Shown: positions 1 to 6,505 of the stretch, piece by piece
How the letters are laid out: each line of letters opens with the position of its first letter
How positions within the stretch are numbered: position 1 is the stretch's first letter
NCBI RefSeq assembly: GCF_028618695.1
Contig: NZ_JAQIVI010000369.1
Coordinates: forward strand, 1 to 12,486
DNA from: Natrinema soli
GTDB taxonomy: Archaea > Halobacteriota > Halobacteria > Halobacteriales > Natrialbaceae
Direction: 5' to 3'
Length of the DNA stretch: 12,486 nucleotides
The notes under the pieces: model-generated
Told to the model about the DNA's origin: nothing
The model's database searches: none
Seen by the model: only the letters and a program-made list of their open reading frames with translations
Program-made: the position numbers and the translations under genes

Positions 1-344
1 GCGTCGGCGAGGAGCTCCTCGAGCTCGTCTCGGTCGGCGGCGTCGGCCGGAAGCGCGCTCGCCGGCTCTACGACGCGGGGATCGAGGAGCCCGCGGACCT
101 GCGAACCGCGGACAAGGGCGTCGTGCTCAGCGTGCTCAAAGGGGAGAAGACAGCCGAGAACATCCTGGAAAACGCCGGCCGCGAGGACCCATCGATGGAC
201 GGCGTCGAGCCGAAATCGGCGGGATCGGAGGGATCGGCCGACGGAGCGGCGGTCGAAGACTCGAGCGACGACGCGGGTAGCGACGCGACGACGGCGGAGT
301 CGACGGATCCGGACGACAGTCAGGCGAGCCTGGGTGATTTCTGA
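1..344 (+). CDS. hel308: Hel308-type DNA helicase, C-terminal end (partial)
   Basis: Only the last 113 residues are in the window; the frame is open from base 3 and stops at TGA 342-344. The visible part has a helix-hairpin-helix-like segment ([17 protein letters not shown], about residues 11-27 of the fragment), which matches the C-terminal domain V of archaeal Hel308. Hel308 is a superfamily 2 3'-5' DNA helicase acting at stalled replication forks. After the domain comes about 55 residues of Asp/Ser/Ala-rich linker. The extreme C-terminus is QASLGDF, which fits a PCNA-interacting (PIP-like) motif with Q, L and F in the right spacing. The motor domains lie outside the window, so the name rests on the C-terminal domain and the cgi121 neighbour. 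The stop overlaps the downstream ATG by one base, suggesting co-transcription and coupled translation. Confidence 0.8.
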   Translation, partial: VGEELLELVSVGGVGRKRARRLYDAGIEEPADLRTADKGVVLSVLKGEKTAENILENAGREDPSMDGVEPKSAGSEGSADGAAVEDSSDDAGSDATTAESTDPDDSQASLGDF

Positions 345-850
345 TGGAGCTACTCGAATGCCGACTCGAGATCGGTGATCTGGACTCGTTCGTGGCCGAT
401 ATCGGCGAAATAGGGGACCGCCACGGCGTGACGATCCAGGCGTTCGATTCGCGATACGTCGCTGATCGATGCCACCTCGAGCGGGCCGTCGAACTGGCCG
501 ATCGCGCCATCGAACGCGGCGAGAACGTCGCCCGGGATCGCGCCGTCGAGATCCTGCTGTACGCCGCCGGCCGTCGGCAGATCGATCGTGCGCTCGAGAT
601 GGGCGTCGGCGAGGGGGACAATCGGGCAGTCGTACTCGTCGACGGCGACGCCGATGACGCGGAAGCGGCTGCGCTCGCGGCCCTCGAAGAACTGGACGCG
701 TTCGTCGAACGGGAGCCGACGCTCGAGACGCAAGACGAGGAGACGATCTGTGAGTTCTTCGAGATCACCGACGCCGAACGCGGGGCCACCGACGCGTCGC
801 TATCGGCGCTGGTCGGCGAACGGGTCGCCCTGCTCGAGGTCGAAAAGTAA
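344..850 (+). CDS. cgi121: KEOPS complex subunit Cgi121
   Basis: The product has 168 residues, the usual size for archaeal Cgi121. Recognisable features are the N-terminal beta segment ([16 protein letters not shown]) and the conserved ILLYAAGRRQI segment (about residues 70-80), followed by an alternating helix/strand pattern. In characterised archaea and yeast, Cgi121 binds Bud32 in the KEOPS complex and recruits tRNA for N6-threonylcarbamoyladenosine formation at position 37. The ATG at 344 overlaps the hel308 stop (TGATG), which fixes the start. The linkage joins a repair helicase with a tRNA-modification subunit. The gene converges on the MIP18-family gene with a 26-bp gap. The family assignment is secure; coupled translation is inferred from the overlap. 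Confidence 0.88.
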   Translation: MELLECRLEIGDLDSFVADIGEIGDRHGVTIQAFDSRYVADRCHLERAVELADRAIERGENVARDRAVEILLYAAGRRQIDRALEMGVGEGDNRAVVLVDGDADDAEAAALAALEELDAFVEREPTLETQDEETICEFFEITDAERGATDASLSALVGERVALLEVEK

Positions 851-876
851 GACTCCCGGCGCTCCCACCTGCGCCC

Positions 877-1653
877 TCAGTCGTCGGCAGTCCCGTCGAG
901 GCGATCCTCCCTGGCCTCTCGAAGCCCGTCACAGATGCCGCCCTGACTCGACATGTTGACCTTCGCGAGCCGCCCCCGCTGATGGACGAGATCGAACGAC
1001 TCGGCGTCGATCGGCTCGCCCTCCGGCGTTCGAAACAGGCGATCGCCCGGGGCCGAGACGAGGTCGGTTTCGCGGGCCTTCTCGAGGTAGCGCTCGATCG
1101 GCTCCGATGAAACGGTGACGGCGAACGATCGATTCTCGACGTAGACCGAGACGATCTCAGTCCCGTCATCGGTCTCGATATCCCGCCGGCGGAGTTCGAC
1201 GATCACCTCGGCATCGAGACCGGCCGCCAGCAGCGTTTCGACCGCATCGTACTGGCGAGCGACTCGAGCCTTATCGTCGAGTTCCGCACGGACGGCCTCG
1301 ACGTCGCCGTCGGCGTCCGGGAACGCCGCGGCGAAGGCGAGTCCCTCATTCACGCCGCGGTTGATCTCCGTCTCGTGCATGTGGTCGTGAAGCGTGATAC
1401 CGGCCTCCTCGACCGCCGGGAGGGACTCGACTTCGTCGCGGGCGTCGACCGCCATCATCCAGGCGAAGGCCGGCGAGCACCACGCCGTCGGGAGCGTGAG
1501 GTCGACGGTGACGCGTCGGCTATCGATCTCGATCGCGTCGATGTAGTCGAGTTCGACGATCGAGCGATCGAGTTCCGGATCGGTGACTCGGTCCAGTCGG
1601 TCGCGGACGGCCGCTCGCGCGGGGGCGGGGCCGTCGGAAGTCTGTGCGGTCAT
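877..1653 (-). CDS. MIP18/DUF59-family Fe-S assembly-like protein
   Basis: The product has 258 residues. The N-terminal part (about 15-80) is a MIP18/DUF59 domain: DPEL at 25-28, the strand pattern IDAIEIDSRRVTVDLTLP, and the conserved Cys of PTAWCSP (C59). The C-terminal part (85-258) is an extension with a HETEINRGVNEG segment and a late Cys in GGICDGLREAR (C241). That architecture is the longer form found beside amidohydrolase genes in bacterial alkane monooxygenase operons, not the ~100-residue SufT/PaaD form. MIP18 proteins generally help deliver iron or Fe-S centres to client enzymes; the client here is unknown. The frame is open further upstream, but the ATG at 1651-1653 overlaps the amidohydrolase stop by one base, and the sequence beyond it is out-of-frame amidohydrolase. 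The two genes are therefore an operon. Confidence 0.8.
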   Translation of the reverse strand: MTAQTSDGPAPARAAVRDRLDRVTDPELDRSIVELDYIDAIEIDSRRVTVDLTLPTAWCSPAFAWMMAVDARDEVESLPAVEEAGITLHDHMHETEINRGVNEGLAFAAAFPDADGDVEAVRAELDDKARVARQYDAVETLLAAGLDAEVIVELRRRDIETDDGTEIVSVYVENRSFAVTVSSEPIERYLEKARETDLVSAPGDRLFRTPEGEPIDAESFDLVHQRGRLAKVNMSSQGGICDGLREAREDRLDGTADD

Positions 1654-2717
1654 CAGTCGTCCGCCGGTGCGGGTTCCTCGCTGGCGTAGTGGTCCTCGAG
1701 ATCGAACTGCCGGCTGATCTCGTCCTCTTGAAACGCCTGCCGCTTTGCTTCGATGTCGATGTCGTAGAGGTCGGCGGCGTTCTCCCCCATCACCTTCCGC
1801 TTGGTCTCGAGGTCCCACTCGACGTCGTACTCCGTGCGGTGTTCCTGGGTGAGTTCTGCCTCGAGGACCGCCTCGACGAGCCAGTCGGGGTTCCAGATGG
1901 CGTAATCCGAGCCGAAGAGGACCCGATCCTCGCCGAGCCACCAGAGCAGTTCAGAGAGGATCTCCGAGAACTTGCCCGGCCGATTCTGAGCGAACGGCGC
2001 GGCGACCGCGAGGCCGCCGTAGACGTTGTTCTCCTGGGCGGCGATCCAGCAGAAGTCGTCGAGCCGCGGCAGCCCGACGTGCTCGACGACGAAGTTGAGT
2101 TCCGGGAACGACGAGGCCGCGTCGTCGATGTCGGCCACATCGAACGCGTCGCGGTTCAGCGGCCGGATCGTCGGCCCCTTGTGGGCGTGGATGTTCTCGA
2201 TGCCGAGTTCCGAACACTTCTCGAGGAACTCGAATGCCACCTCGTCGTCGAGTCGCCACCCCTTCGAGTCGCCGCGCCACTCGGCGGTGTACAGTTTGAC
2301 GCCGGGGATCTCGTATTTCTCGTGGAGTTCCTCGAGGTACTCGAGGCCCTCGTCCCCGTCGCGGGGATCGAACGTGCCGTTGAGGACGAACCGCTCGGGG
2401 TACTCGGTCGCAAGTTCGGCGTTCTGGTGCGTCGTGTTGAAGCCGTCCTCGTAAAAGTCAGTAAGGTACGTCGGCTGGAAGATAGCCATGTCGGCGGCGG
2501 CGTTGCCGAACAGGTCCTCGACCATTCGATCGGCGCCGTACTGTCGATACTCCGCCATGCTCCACTGGCGTTCCTCCGGTGTGAACGTCGTGTGATAGTC
2601 GTAGAAGCACTGGATGAACTCCTCCCCGCCGTCGTGTTTGATGTTCTCCTCCGTGGCGTCCCACAAGTGGACGTGCCCGTCGATGACGAAGATCTCCTCT
2701 CCGTTGTGCTGGTACAT
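1653..2717 (-). CDS. Amidohydrolase-family metal-dependent hydrolase (alkane-monooxygenase-cluster type)
   Basis: From the chosen start the product has 354 residues and forms one amidohydrolase-2 TIM barrel. Predicted metal ligands are H15 and H17 (DGHVHLW), H177/H179 (NIHAHKGP), H213 (EHVGLPR) and D271 (FGSDYAIW). The sequence closely recalls the amidohydrolase in bacterial propane/short-chain alkane monooxygenase operons, including AIFQPTYLTDFYEDGFNTT and LNGTFDPRDG. In those bacteria it is thought to help make active oxygenase, but its substrate is not known. Start choice: the frame opens at 2786 with further ATGs at 2765 and 2747. I prefer 2717 because relatives start about a dozen residues before the HxH motif; 2747 or 2765 remain possible. 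It is the first gene of a two-gene operon, divergent from the alcohol dehydrogenase. The last ~30 residues are an acidic tail. Confidence 0.82.
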   Translation of the reverse strand: MYQHNGEEIFVIDGHVHLWDATEENIKHDGGEEFIQCFYDYHTTFTPEERQWSMAEYRQYGADRMVEDLFGNAAADMAIFQPTYLTDFYEDGFNTTHQNAELATEYPERFVLNGTFDPRDGDEGLEYLEELHEKYEIPGVKLYTAEWRGDSKGWRLDDEVAFEFLEKCSELGIENIHAHKGPTIRPLNRDAFDVADIDDAASSFPELNFVVEHVGLPRLDDFCWIAAQENNVYGGLAVAAPFAQNRPGKFSEILSELLWWLGEDRVLFGSDYAIWNPDWLVEAVLEAELTQEHRTEYDVEWDLETKRKVMGENAADLYDIDIEAKRQAFQEDEISRQFDLEDHYASEEPAPADD

Positions 2718-2904
2718 CGCACCGTGTAGGTTGATACCATACAACATTACTCTTTTTCCAGACATCACAGAGTGACACTGATGCACGACTACATCTCGCT
2801 AAAATTAGCGGTTCGTCCTATTCGTATCAAGATCCGGATATTCACACGCGGCGATACGCGAGCGGAACGTTATCACGAATGACGATGAACTGTGACGCGG
2901 TACC
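2718..2904. promoter_or_regulatory. Divergent control region between amidohydrolase and alcohol dehydrogenase genes
   Basis: This 187-bp intergenic stretch must hold the promoters of both divergent units and is visibly more A/T-rich than the genes. It contains a perfect A/T-centred inverted repeat (2797-2810). Its TAAAATTA core could also act as a TATA-like element in either direction. A weaker inverted pair, CATCA (2763-2767) and TGATG (2779-2783), lies nearer the amidohydrolase. No strong TATA box sits exactly 25-30 nt upstream of the dehydrogenase ATG; the best is a weak TTATCA near 2870. The transcription start sites are therefore unknown. Confidence 0.5.
2797..2810. repeat. Perfect palindrome CGCTAA-AA-TTAGCG, possible operator
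   Basis: The arms CGCTAA and TTAGCG (6 bp each) are perfect reverse complements around a 2-bp AA spacer, in the middle of the divergent intergenic region. Read on the minus strand, the centre is TAATTTTA, resembling a haloarchaeal TATA box about 80 nt upstream of the chosen amidohydrolase start. A dimeric regulator bound here could control both directions. No regulator gene is visible in the window, so the role is inferred from position and symmetry. Confidence 0.45.
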
Positions 2905-3948
2905 ATGCAAGCAGCACGACTCCACGAGTACACCGAGGACATGAGCGAGGCGCTACAAATCGACGATATCGACCGCCCCGACCTCGAACGGTCCGATGGG
3001 GTGCTGGTCGAGGTCGAGGGGGCGGGCTGGTGTCAGACCGACAACCACATCATCGAGGGAATGTGGGCCGACTACGCGCCCCAGAACCTGCCGATGACGC
3101 TGGGTCACGAGAACGCGGGCATCGTCGCCGAGACCGGCGAGGAGGTGACGCTCGTCGAGGAAGGCGATCCGGTGATCTGTCACCCGGTCCAGACCTGTGG
3201 CATCTGTCGGCCCTGCAGACTCGGCGAGGACATGTACTGTGAGAACAGTGCGTTCAACGGGCTCACCACCGACGGCGGCTTCGCGGAGTATCTCCAGACC
3301 AACGAGCGCGCGGTGATTCCGCTGCCCGACGGCGTCGATCCGACCGAGATCGCGCCCCACGCGGACGCGGGAATCACGGCGTATCACGCCGTCAAGAAAG
3401 CGGTCGACGAACTGAACCCCGGCGACACCAGCGTGGTCATCGGCGTCGGCGGACTCGGTCACATCGGACTGCAGTGCCTCGAGGCGATGAGCGCCGCGGA
3501 CATCGTCGCCGTCGACATCAAGGACGAGGCGCTCGAGTTGGCCGAGGACCTGGGCGCTCGCCACACCGTCAACTCCGTCGAAGCGGACCTCACCGACGTG
3601 GTCGCGGACCTGACCGACGACGAGGGAGCCCAGCAGGTGATCGACTTCGTCGGCGGCGACGAGACGACCGGACTGGCCCCCGAGATCGCCGCCGCCGGCG
3701 GCGATCACCACATCGTTGGCTACGGCGGTCACATCCACGAACCCAGTCAGGCGCTGGTCGACGGCGAATTCTCGTTCCGCGGCACGCTCGTCGGCAAGTA
3801 CGCCGAACTCCAGGAACTCGTCGCGCTCGTCGACCGCGGCGACGTCGAATTGCGCACCGAACGTCACGATCTCGGCGAGATTAACACGGTCGCGGAACGG
3901 CTCGAGCACAACGAGATCGAGGGGCGTGCGGTGGTCTTGCCGCCCTGA
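2905..3948 (+). CDS. Zinc-dependent NAD(P)-linked alcohol dehydrogenase (MDR family)
   Basis: The product has 347 residues and is a complete medium-chain dehydrogenase. Predicted catalytic zinc ligands are C43 (GWCQTD), H68/E69 (GHEN) and D153 (PHADAGITAYHA). The structural zinc site is C98, C101, C104 and C112 (CGICRPC, then C). The Rossmann glycine motif GVGGLG lies at 180-185, and D204 at the end of the second strand suggests NAD(H) preference. The segments HIIEGMW and AYHAVKKA resemble alcohol dehydrogenases encoded with bacterial propane/butane monooxygenases, where such enzymes oxidise the alcohol product. The gene is divergent from the amidohydrolase/MIP18 pair, which supports that link. 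Substrate specificity cannot be read from the sequence. The ATG at 2905 begins the conserved N-terminal strand. Confidence 0.88.
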   Translation: MQAARLHEYTEDMSEALQIDDIDRPDLERSDGVLVEVEGAGWCQTDNHIIEGMWADYAPQNLPMTLGHENAGIVAETGEEVTLVEEGDPVICHPVQTCGICRPCRLGEDMYCENSAFNGLTTDGGFAEYLQTNERAVIPLPDGVDPTEIAPHADAGITAYHAVKKAVDELNPGDTSVVIGVGGLGHIGLQCLEAMSAADIVAVDIKDEALELAEDLGARHTVNSVEADLTDVVADLTDDEGAQQVIDFVGGDETTGLAPEIAAAGGDHHIVGYGGHIHEPSQALVDGEFSFRGTLVGKYAELQELVALVDRGDVELRTERHDLGEINTVAERLEHNEIEGRAVVLPP

Positions 3949-4100
3949 GATAGCCGCTCGTTGCCGCTCGCTACGATCACGGCCGGACTCGAGGTGAAAC
4001 TTGAACCGCCCCTCGGCCGTCGACTCGAAAGTGGCATCCGCACGCCACCGCTGCCGAACCGGCACATACCCTCTTGTGCGCCCGCCCGATACGCCCATGC

Positions 4101-5483
4101 ATGGCCACCCTCGAGGATCCCGTCGAGATCGGCAATCTCACGATCCCCAACCGGCTCTACCGCGCGCCGCTGCTCGAGTGTGCGGGCAACGGCCCCGACG
4201 CGGTCGAGACGTTGATCGACGATCTCGAGCCCGCCGCGGCGTCGGGCGTCGGGCTCATCTGTCAGGGCGCGACGATCGTTCGGGGCGAGGGCGGCTGTGC
4301 CGCGCCGGGGATGACCCGCGTCCACGACGCTGATTTCGTCGAGGGTCTGTCGCGACTGACCGATCGGATCCACGACCACGGGAGCCGGATCTTCGTCCAG
4401 CTCGAGCACGGCGGGCTCCGAAGCATGGAGACCTGGCACGCCGAGTATCGCCGGGAGCATCCCGAGCTCGAGCAACTCGCGGTCTCGGAGCCACCCCGGC
4501 AGTTGCGGCTGCTCGATCGACTCGGATTCCTCGAGTACGATCCGCACGTCCTCACGACCGACGAGGTGTACGACCTCGCGGCGGATTTCGGCCGCGCGGC
4601 GGCCCGCGCCGTCGACGCCGGCTACGACGGGATCCACCTCGCCGGCGCGAACATGGGGATCGTCCAGCAGTTCTGCTCGCCCTTCTACAACCGACGGGAC
4701 GACGAGTTCGGCGGCTCGCCGGAAGCGCGCCTCGAGTTTCTCGCATGCGTCCACGACGAGATCCGCGAGCGGGCGGGCGACGTGCCGATCATGACCAAAG
4801 TGCCGGCCGAGACGCCTGCACCGCCATCGCCGCTCGTCCAACGGAAGCTCTCGCTCGCAGACGGCGTCGAAATCGCTCGTCGGCTCGAGCGGATCGGCTA
4901 CGACGCGGTCGTCCCGGTCCAGACGTCGGTCGTCTGGGACATGAGCATCGTCCGCGGGGAGTACCCCGATCGGGCGTGGGACAACGAGGCGCTTCGCGAG
5001 GAGTACGACGCGGCATTCGGCGGGTCGACGCGACGGCGGCTCGTCGCCCTGGCGAATCGCGTGCAGTCGCTCCAGTACGATTTCGAACCCGCGTGGAACG
5101 AGGACTTCTGTCGGCGCGTGCGCGAGCGGGTGTCGATCCCCGTGCTTGGAGAGGGCGGGATTCGAGAGCGGGGCGAGATTGATCGGTTGCTCGGCGACTC
5201 GAGCGCCCGGAGCGGATCCGAGGGCACAGACGCGAACGACGCACCGCCCGCCTGTGACATGGTCGGCATGGCGCGCCCCTTCTACGCCGAACCGCGGCTG
5301 GGTGCGCGGCTGCTCAAGGGCGAGTCGGAAGCAGGAGACGAAGCGCGCGTCCTCTGTGAGAGCTGCAACAACTGTACGGTACCGCAGGCGACGGGTGCTC
5401 CGGGGATCTGCCGGACGCCCGATGTCGTTCGGAAGCGGGGGGAACTCGAGCGGGAGGGTGCCTACGAGCGACCAGAACCGTAG
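4101..5483 (+). CDS. Old Yellow Enzyme-family NADH:flavin oxidoreductase with Fe-S motif
   Basis: From the ATG at 4101 the product has 460 residues. The OYE barrel is evident: GNLTIPNRLYRAPL at the N-terminus, VQLEHGG (99-105), SPFYNRRDDEFGGS (193-206, the FMN/active-site signature) and VLGEGGIRERGEI (348-360). The C-terminus has C419, C422, C425 and C437 (CX2CX2CX11C), close to the [4Fe-4S] spacing of the trimethylamine dehydrogenase/dienoyl-CoA reductase subgroup. The second flavin/NAD-binding half of that subgroup is absent. The usual His-rich active-site stretch is HLAGANMG (179-186) here. A linker rich in Ser, Gly, Asp and Ala (about 366-384) interrupts the last barrel segments. An in-frame ATG 27 bp upstream (4074) is less likely, because relatives begin near MATLEDPVEIGNL. 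It may work with the adjacent dehydrogenase, but no substrate can be inferred. Confidence 0.83.
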   Translation: MATLEDPVEIGNLTIPNRLYRAPLLECAGNGPDAVETLIDDLEPAAASGVGLICQGATIVRGEGGCAAPGMTRVHDADFVEGLSRLTDRIHDHGSRIFVQLEHGGLRSMETWHAEYRREHPELEQLAVSEPPRQLRLLDRLGFLEYDPHVLTTDEVYDLAADFGRAAARAVDAGYDGIHLAGANMGIVQQFCSPFYNRRDDEFGGSPEARLEFLACVHDEIRERAGDVPIMTKVPAETPAPPSPLVQRKLSLADGVEIARRLERIGYDAVVPVQTSVVWDMSIVRGEYPDRAWDNEALREEYDAAFGGSTRRRLVALANRVQSLQYDFEPAWNEDFCRRVRERVSIPVLGEGGIRERGEIDRLLGDSSARSGSEGTDANDAPPACDMVGMARPFYAEPRLGARLLKGESEAGDEARVLCESCNNCTVPQATGAPGICRTPDVVRKRGELEREGAYERPEP

Positions 5484-5485
5484 TT

Positions 5486-6229
5486 TCAGGCCGTAATAGT
5501 AGCGCTCGTCAGTTCCGCGAGCGTTCCTTCGGTCGTGTAATCCGGCGCTTCGACTCTGAACCGAGAATCGGTCGAGCCCGCGTAGTGGAGCTGTAGCGTG
5601 TACGAGCCGTCGTCGGCGATCGGTGCCGCTTCGGCGCGCTCGGCGTCGAGTTGCTCGAGCATGACCATATCGCCGGCGTAGGCGGCGTCGGACTGGCCGT
5701 GAATGCTGTAGGTCGCCCGATCTTCTGAAACGTCCGATCCCTTGAGCGGATAGCCGGCGTTTATCCACGCCTGAAATCCCTCGTCGAGTGCGTACACCTC
5801 CTCGTAGCCGTTGTCGAGCAGCCACGCAGCGCGCAATCCGGAGAGGTGGTGGGGGCAACCACAGTACGTCACGATGCGATCATCTTTGGACCAATCTGAA
5901 ACCGGGTCGTCCGAGTTGCCGTCCGGAGCGGGACTCAGCGGTGCACCGGCGATATGTGCCTTCTCGTACTGACTCGATTGGCGTGCATCAGCCACCCGCG
6001 CTTCCTGTCGCTGGTACCAGTAGAAGACGTCGGCGATCGGTGCCAGCGGCACTTCGACGCCCTCGTACTCCTTCGTCTGATAGGTACTGGTGTCGATCGA
6101 TCGCTCTTCGGGCATCGTCTCCGGTTCCGGGCCATACCCATCTCCGTCACTGCCATCGCCACTGAGACAACCGGCCACTCCGCCGATCGCTGCTGTCCCT
6201 CCGACAGCAAGGAACGTCCGTCGGTTCAT
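5486..6229 (-). CDS. Rhodanese-like domain lipoprotein exported by Tat
   Basis: From the ATG at 6229 the product has 247 residues. It begins MNRRTFLAVGG, a twin-arginine signal, with an AGC lipobox whose Cys is C21, so a lipid-anchored extracytoplasmic protein is predicted. A Gly/Asp/Glu-rich spacer (22-55) leads to a rhodanese domain (about 58-163): RVADARQ (substrate loop side), YCGCPHH with the likely catalytic C123 plus C125, and GFQAWINAGYPL at the domain end. Rhodaneses transfer sulfane sulfur or bind small oxyanions; the partner here is unknown. Residues 165-247 are an uncharacterised, probably beta-rich tail. The open frame extends to 6304, but the Tat motif and a TATA-like box 25-30 nt upstream favour 6229. 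The stop lies 2 bp from that of the convergent OYE-family gene. Confidence 0.82.
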   Translation of the reverse strand: MNRRTFLAVGGTAAIGGVAGCLSGDGSDGDGYGPEPETMPEERSIDTSTYQTKEYEGVEVPLAPIADVFYWYQRQEARVADARQSSQYEKAHIAGAPLSPAPDGNSDDPVSDWSKDDRIVTYCGCPHHLSGLRAAWLLDNGYEEVYALDEGFQAWINAGYPLKGSDVSEDRATYSIHGQSDAAYAGDMVMLEQLDAERAEAAPIADDGSYTLQLHYAGSTDSRFRVEAPDYTTEGTLAELTSATITA

Positions 6230-6251
6230 GCTGAATAGATAGCGAGGACAG

Positions 6252-6261
6252 AGAGATATGG
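6252..6261 (-). promoter_or_regulatory. TATA-like box of the rhodanese lipoprotein gene
   Basis: On the minus strand this reads CCATATCTCT, with its ATATCT core 25-30 nt upstream of the ATG at 6229. That is the spacing expected for an archaeal promoter giving a leaderless mRNA, and it supports the downstream start. No Shine-Dalgarno-like sequence precedes the ATG. Confidence 0.4.
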
Positions 6262-6358
6262 CTTCTGGTGACGGAATAGTTGCCGATAGACCCCTCCGTT
6301 TCAACTGGAGAACGGAAGACAGGGGTACGGAAGTGCTCGAGTCGAAACGGGAGAGAAG

Positions 6359-6431
6359 TAGTCCATGCTGGATTCGAACCAGCGTCGAAGCCCCCAGAAG
6401 GCTTCAGGATTGGCCACTACCCTAATGGACT
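6359..6431 (-). tRNA. tRNA-Gln (anticodon CTG)
   Basis: The minus strand folds as a full 73-nt cloverleaf. The acceptor stem is AGTCCAT paired with ATGGACT. The D stem is GGGT/ATCC with one G-U pair. The anticodon stem is AAGCC/GGCTT around the loop TTCTGGG, giving anticodon CTG (reads CAG, Gln). The T stem is GCTGG/CCAGC around TTCGAAT. The discriminator base is A. The CCA end is not encoded, as is usual in haloarchaea. There is no intron. The nearest gene upstream on the same strand is the HNH endonuclease. Confidence 0.95.
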
Positions 6432-6462
6432 TGACATGTTTCGTCGGATCGGCTTTCGACGA

Positions 6463-6470
6463 GGTATTAC
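6463..6470 (-). promoter_or_regulatory. TATA-like box upstream of tRNA-Gln
   Basis: On the minus strand this is GTAATACC, 32-39 nt upstream of the mature tRNA 5' end. That leaves room for a short 5' leader removed by RNase P. It lies in the 74-bp gap between the tRNA and the HNH endonuclease gene, so the tRNA probably has its own promoter. Confidence 0.35.
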
Positions 6471-6505
6471 AGCATAGTTGGCTTCCGTATTAGAGTGTTA
6501 CGAAC

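Noticed and set aside
1654..1941. An N-terminal extension of the MIP18 protein to 1941
   Set aside because: The extra residues are Arg/Gly-rich, out-of-frame amidohydrolase sequence. The ATG at 1653 overlaps the upstream stop and begins the plausible protein.
1644..2729. A 361-codon open frame on the plus strand opposite the amidohydrolase
   Set aside because: The minus-strand frame has complete amidohydrolase metal motifs; the plus frame is a Val/Leu/Glu-rich mirror with none.
2953..4098. A 381-codon open frame on the minus strand opposite the alcohol dehydrogenase
   Set aside because: It is antisense to all zinc and Rossmann motifs of the dehydrogenase and shows no domain of its own.
3864..5858. 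A 664-codon open frame on the minus strand opposite the OYE-family gene
   Set aside because: It is Arg/Pro-rich with no motifs, and it covers the antisense of a clear OYE gene and parts of its neighbours. It is a GC-rich mirror frame.
6359..6431. An integration (att) site with a duplicated tRNA 3' end
   Set aside because: I looked for a second copy of the T-arm/acceptor sequence in the window and saw none; the nearby HNH gene alone does not show an integrated element.
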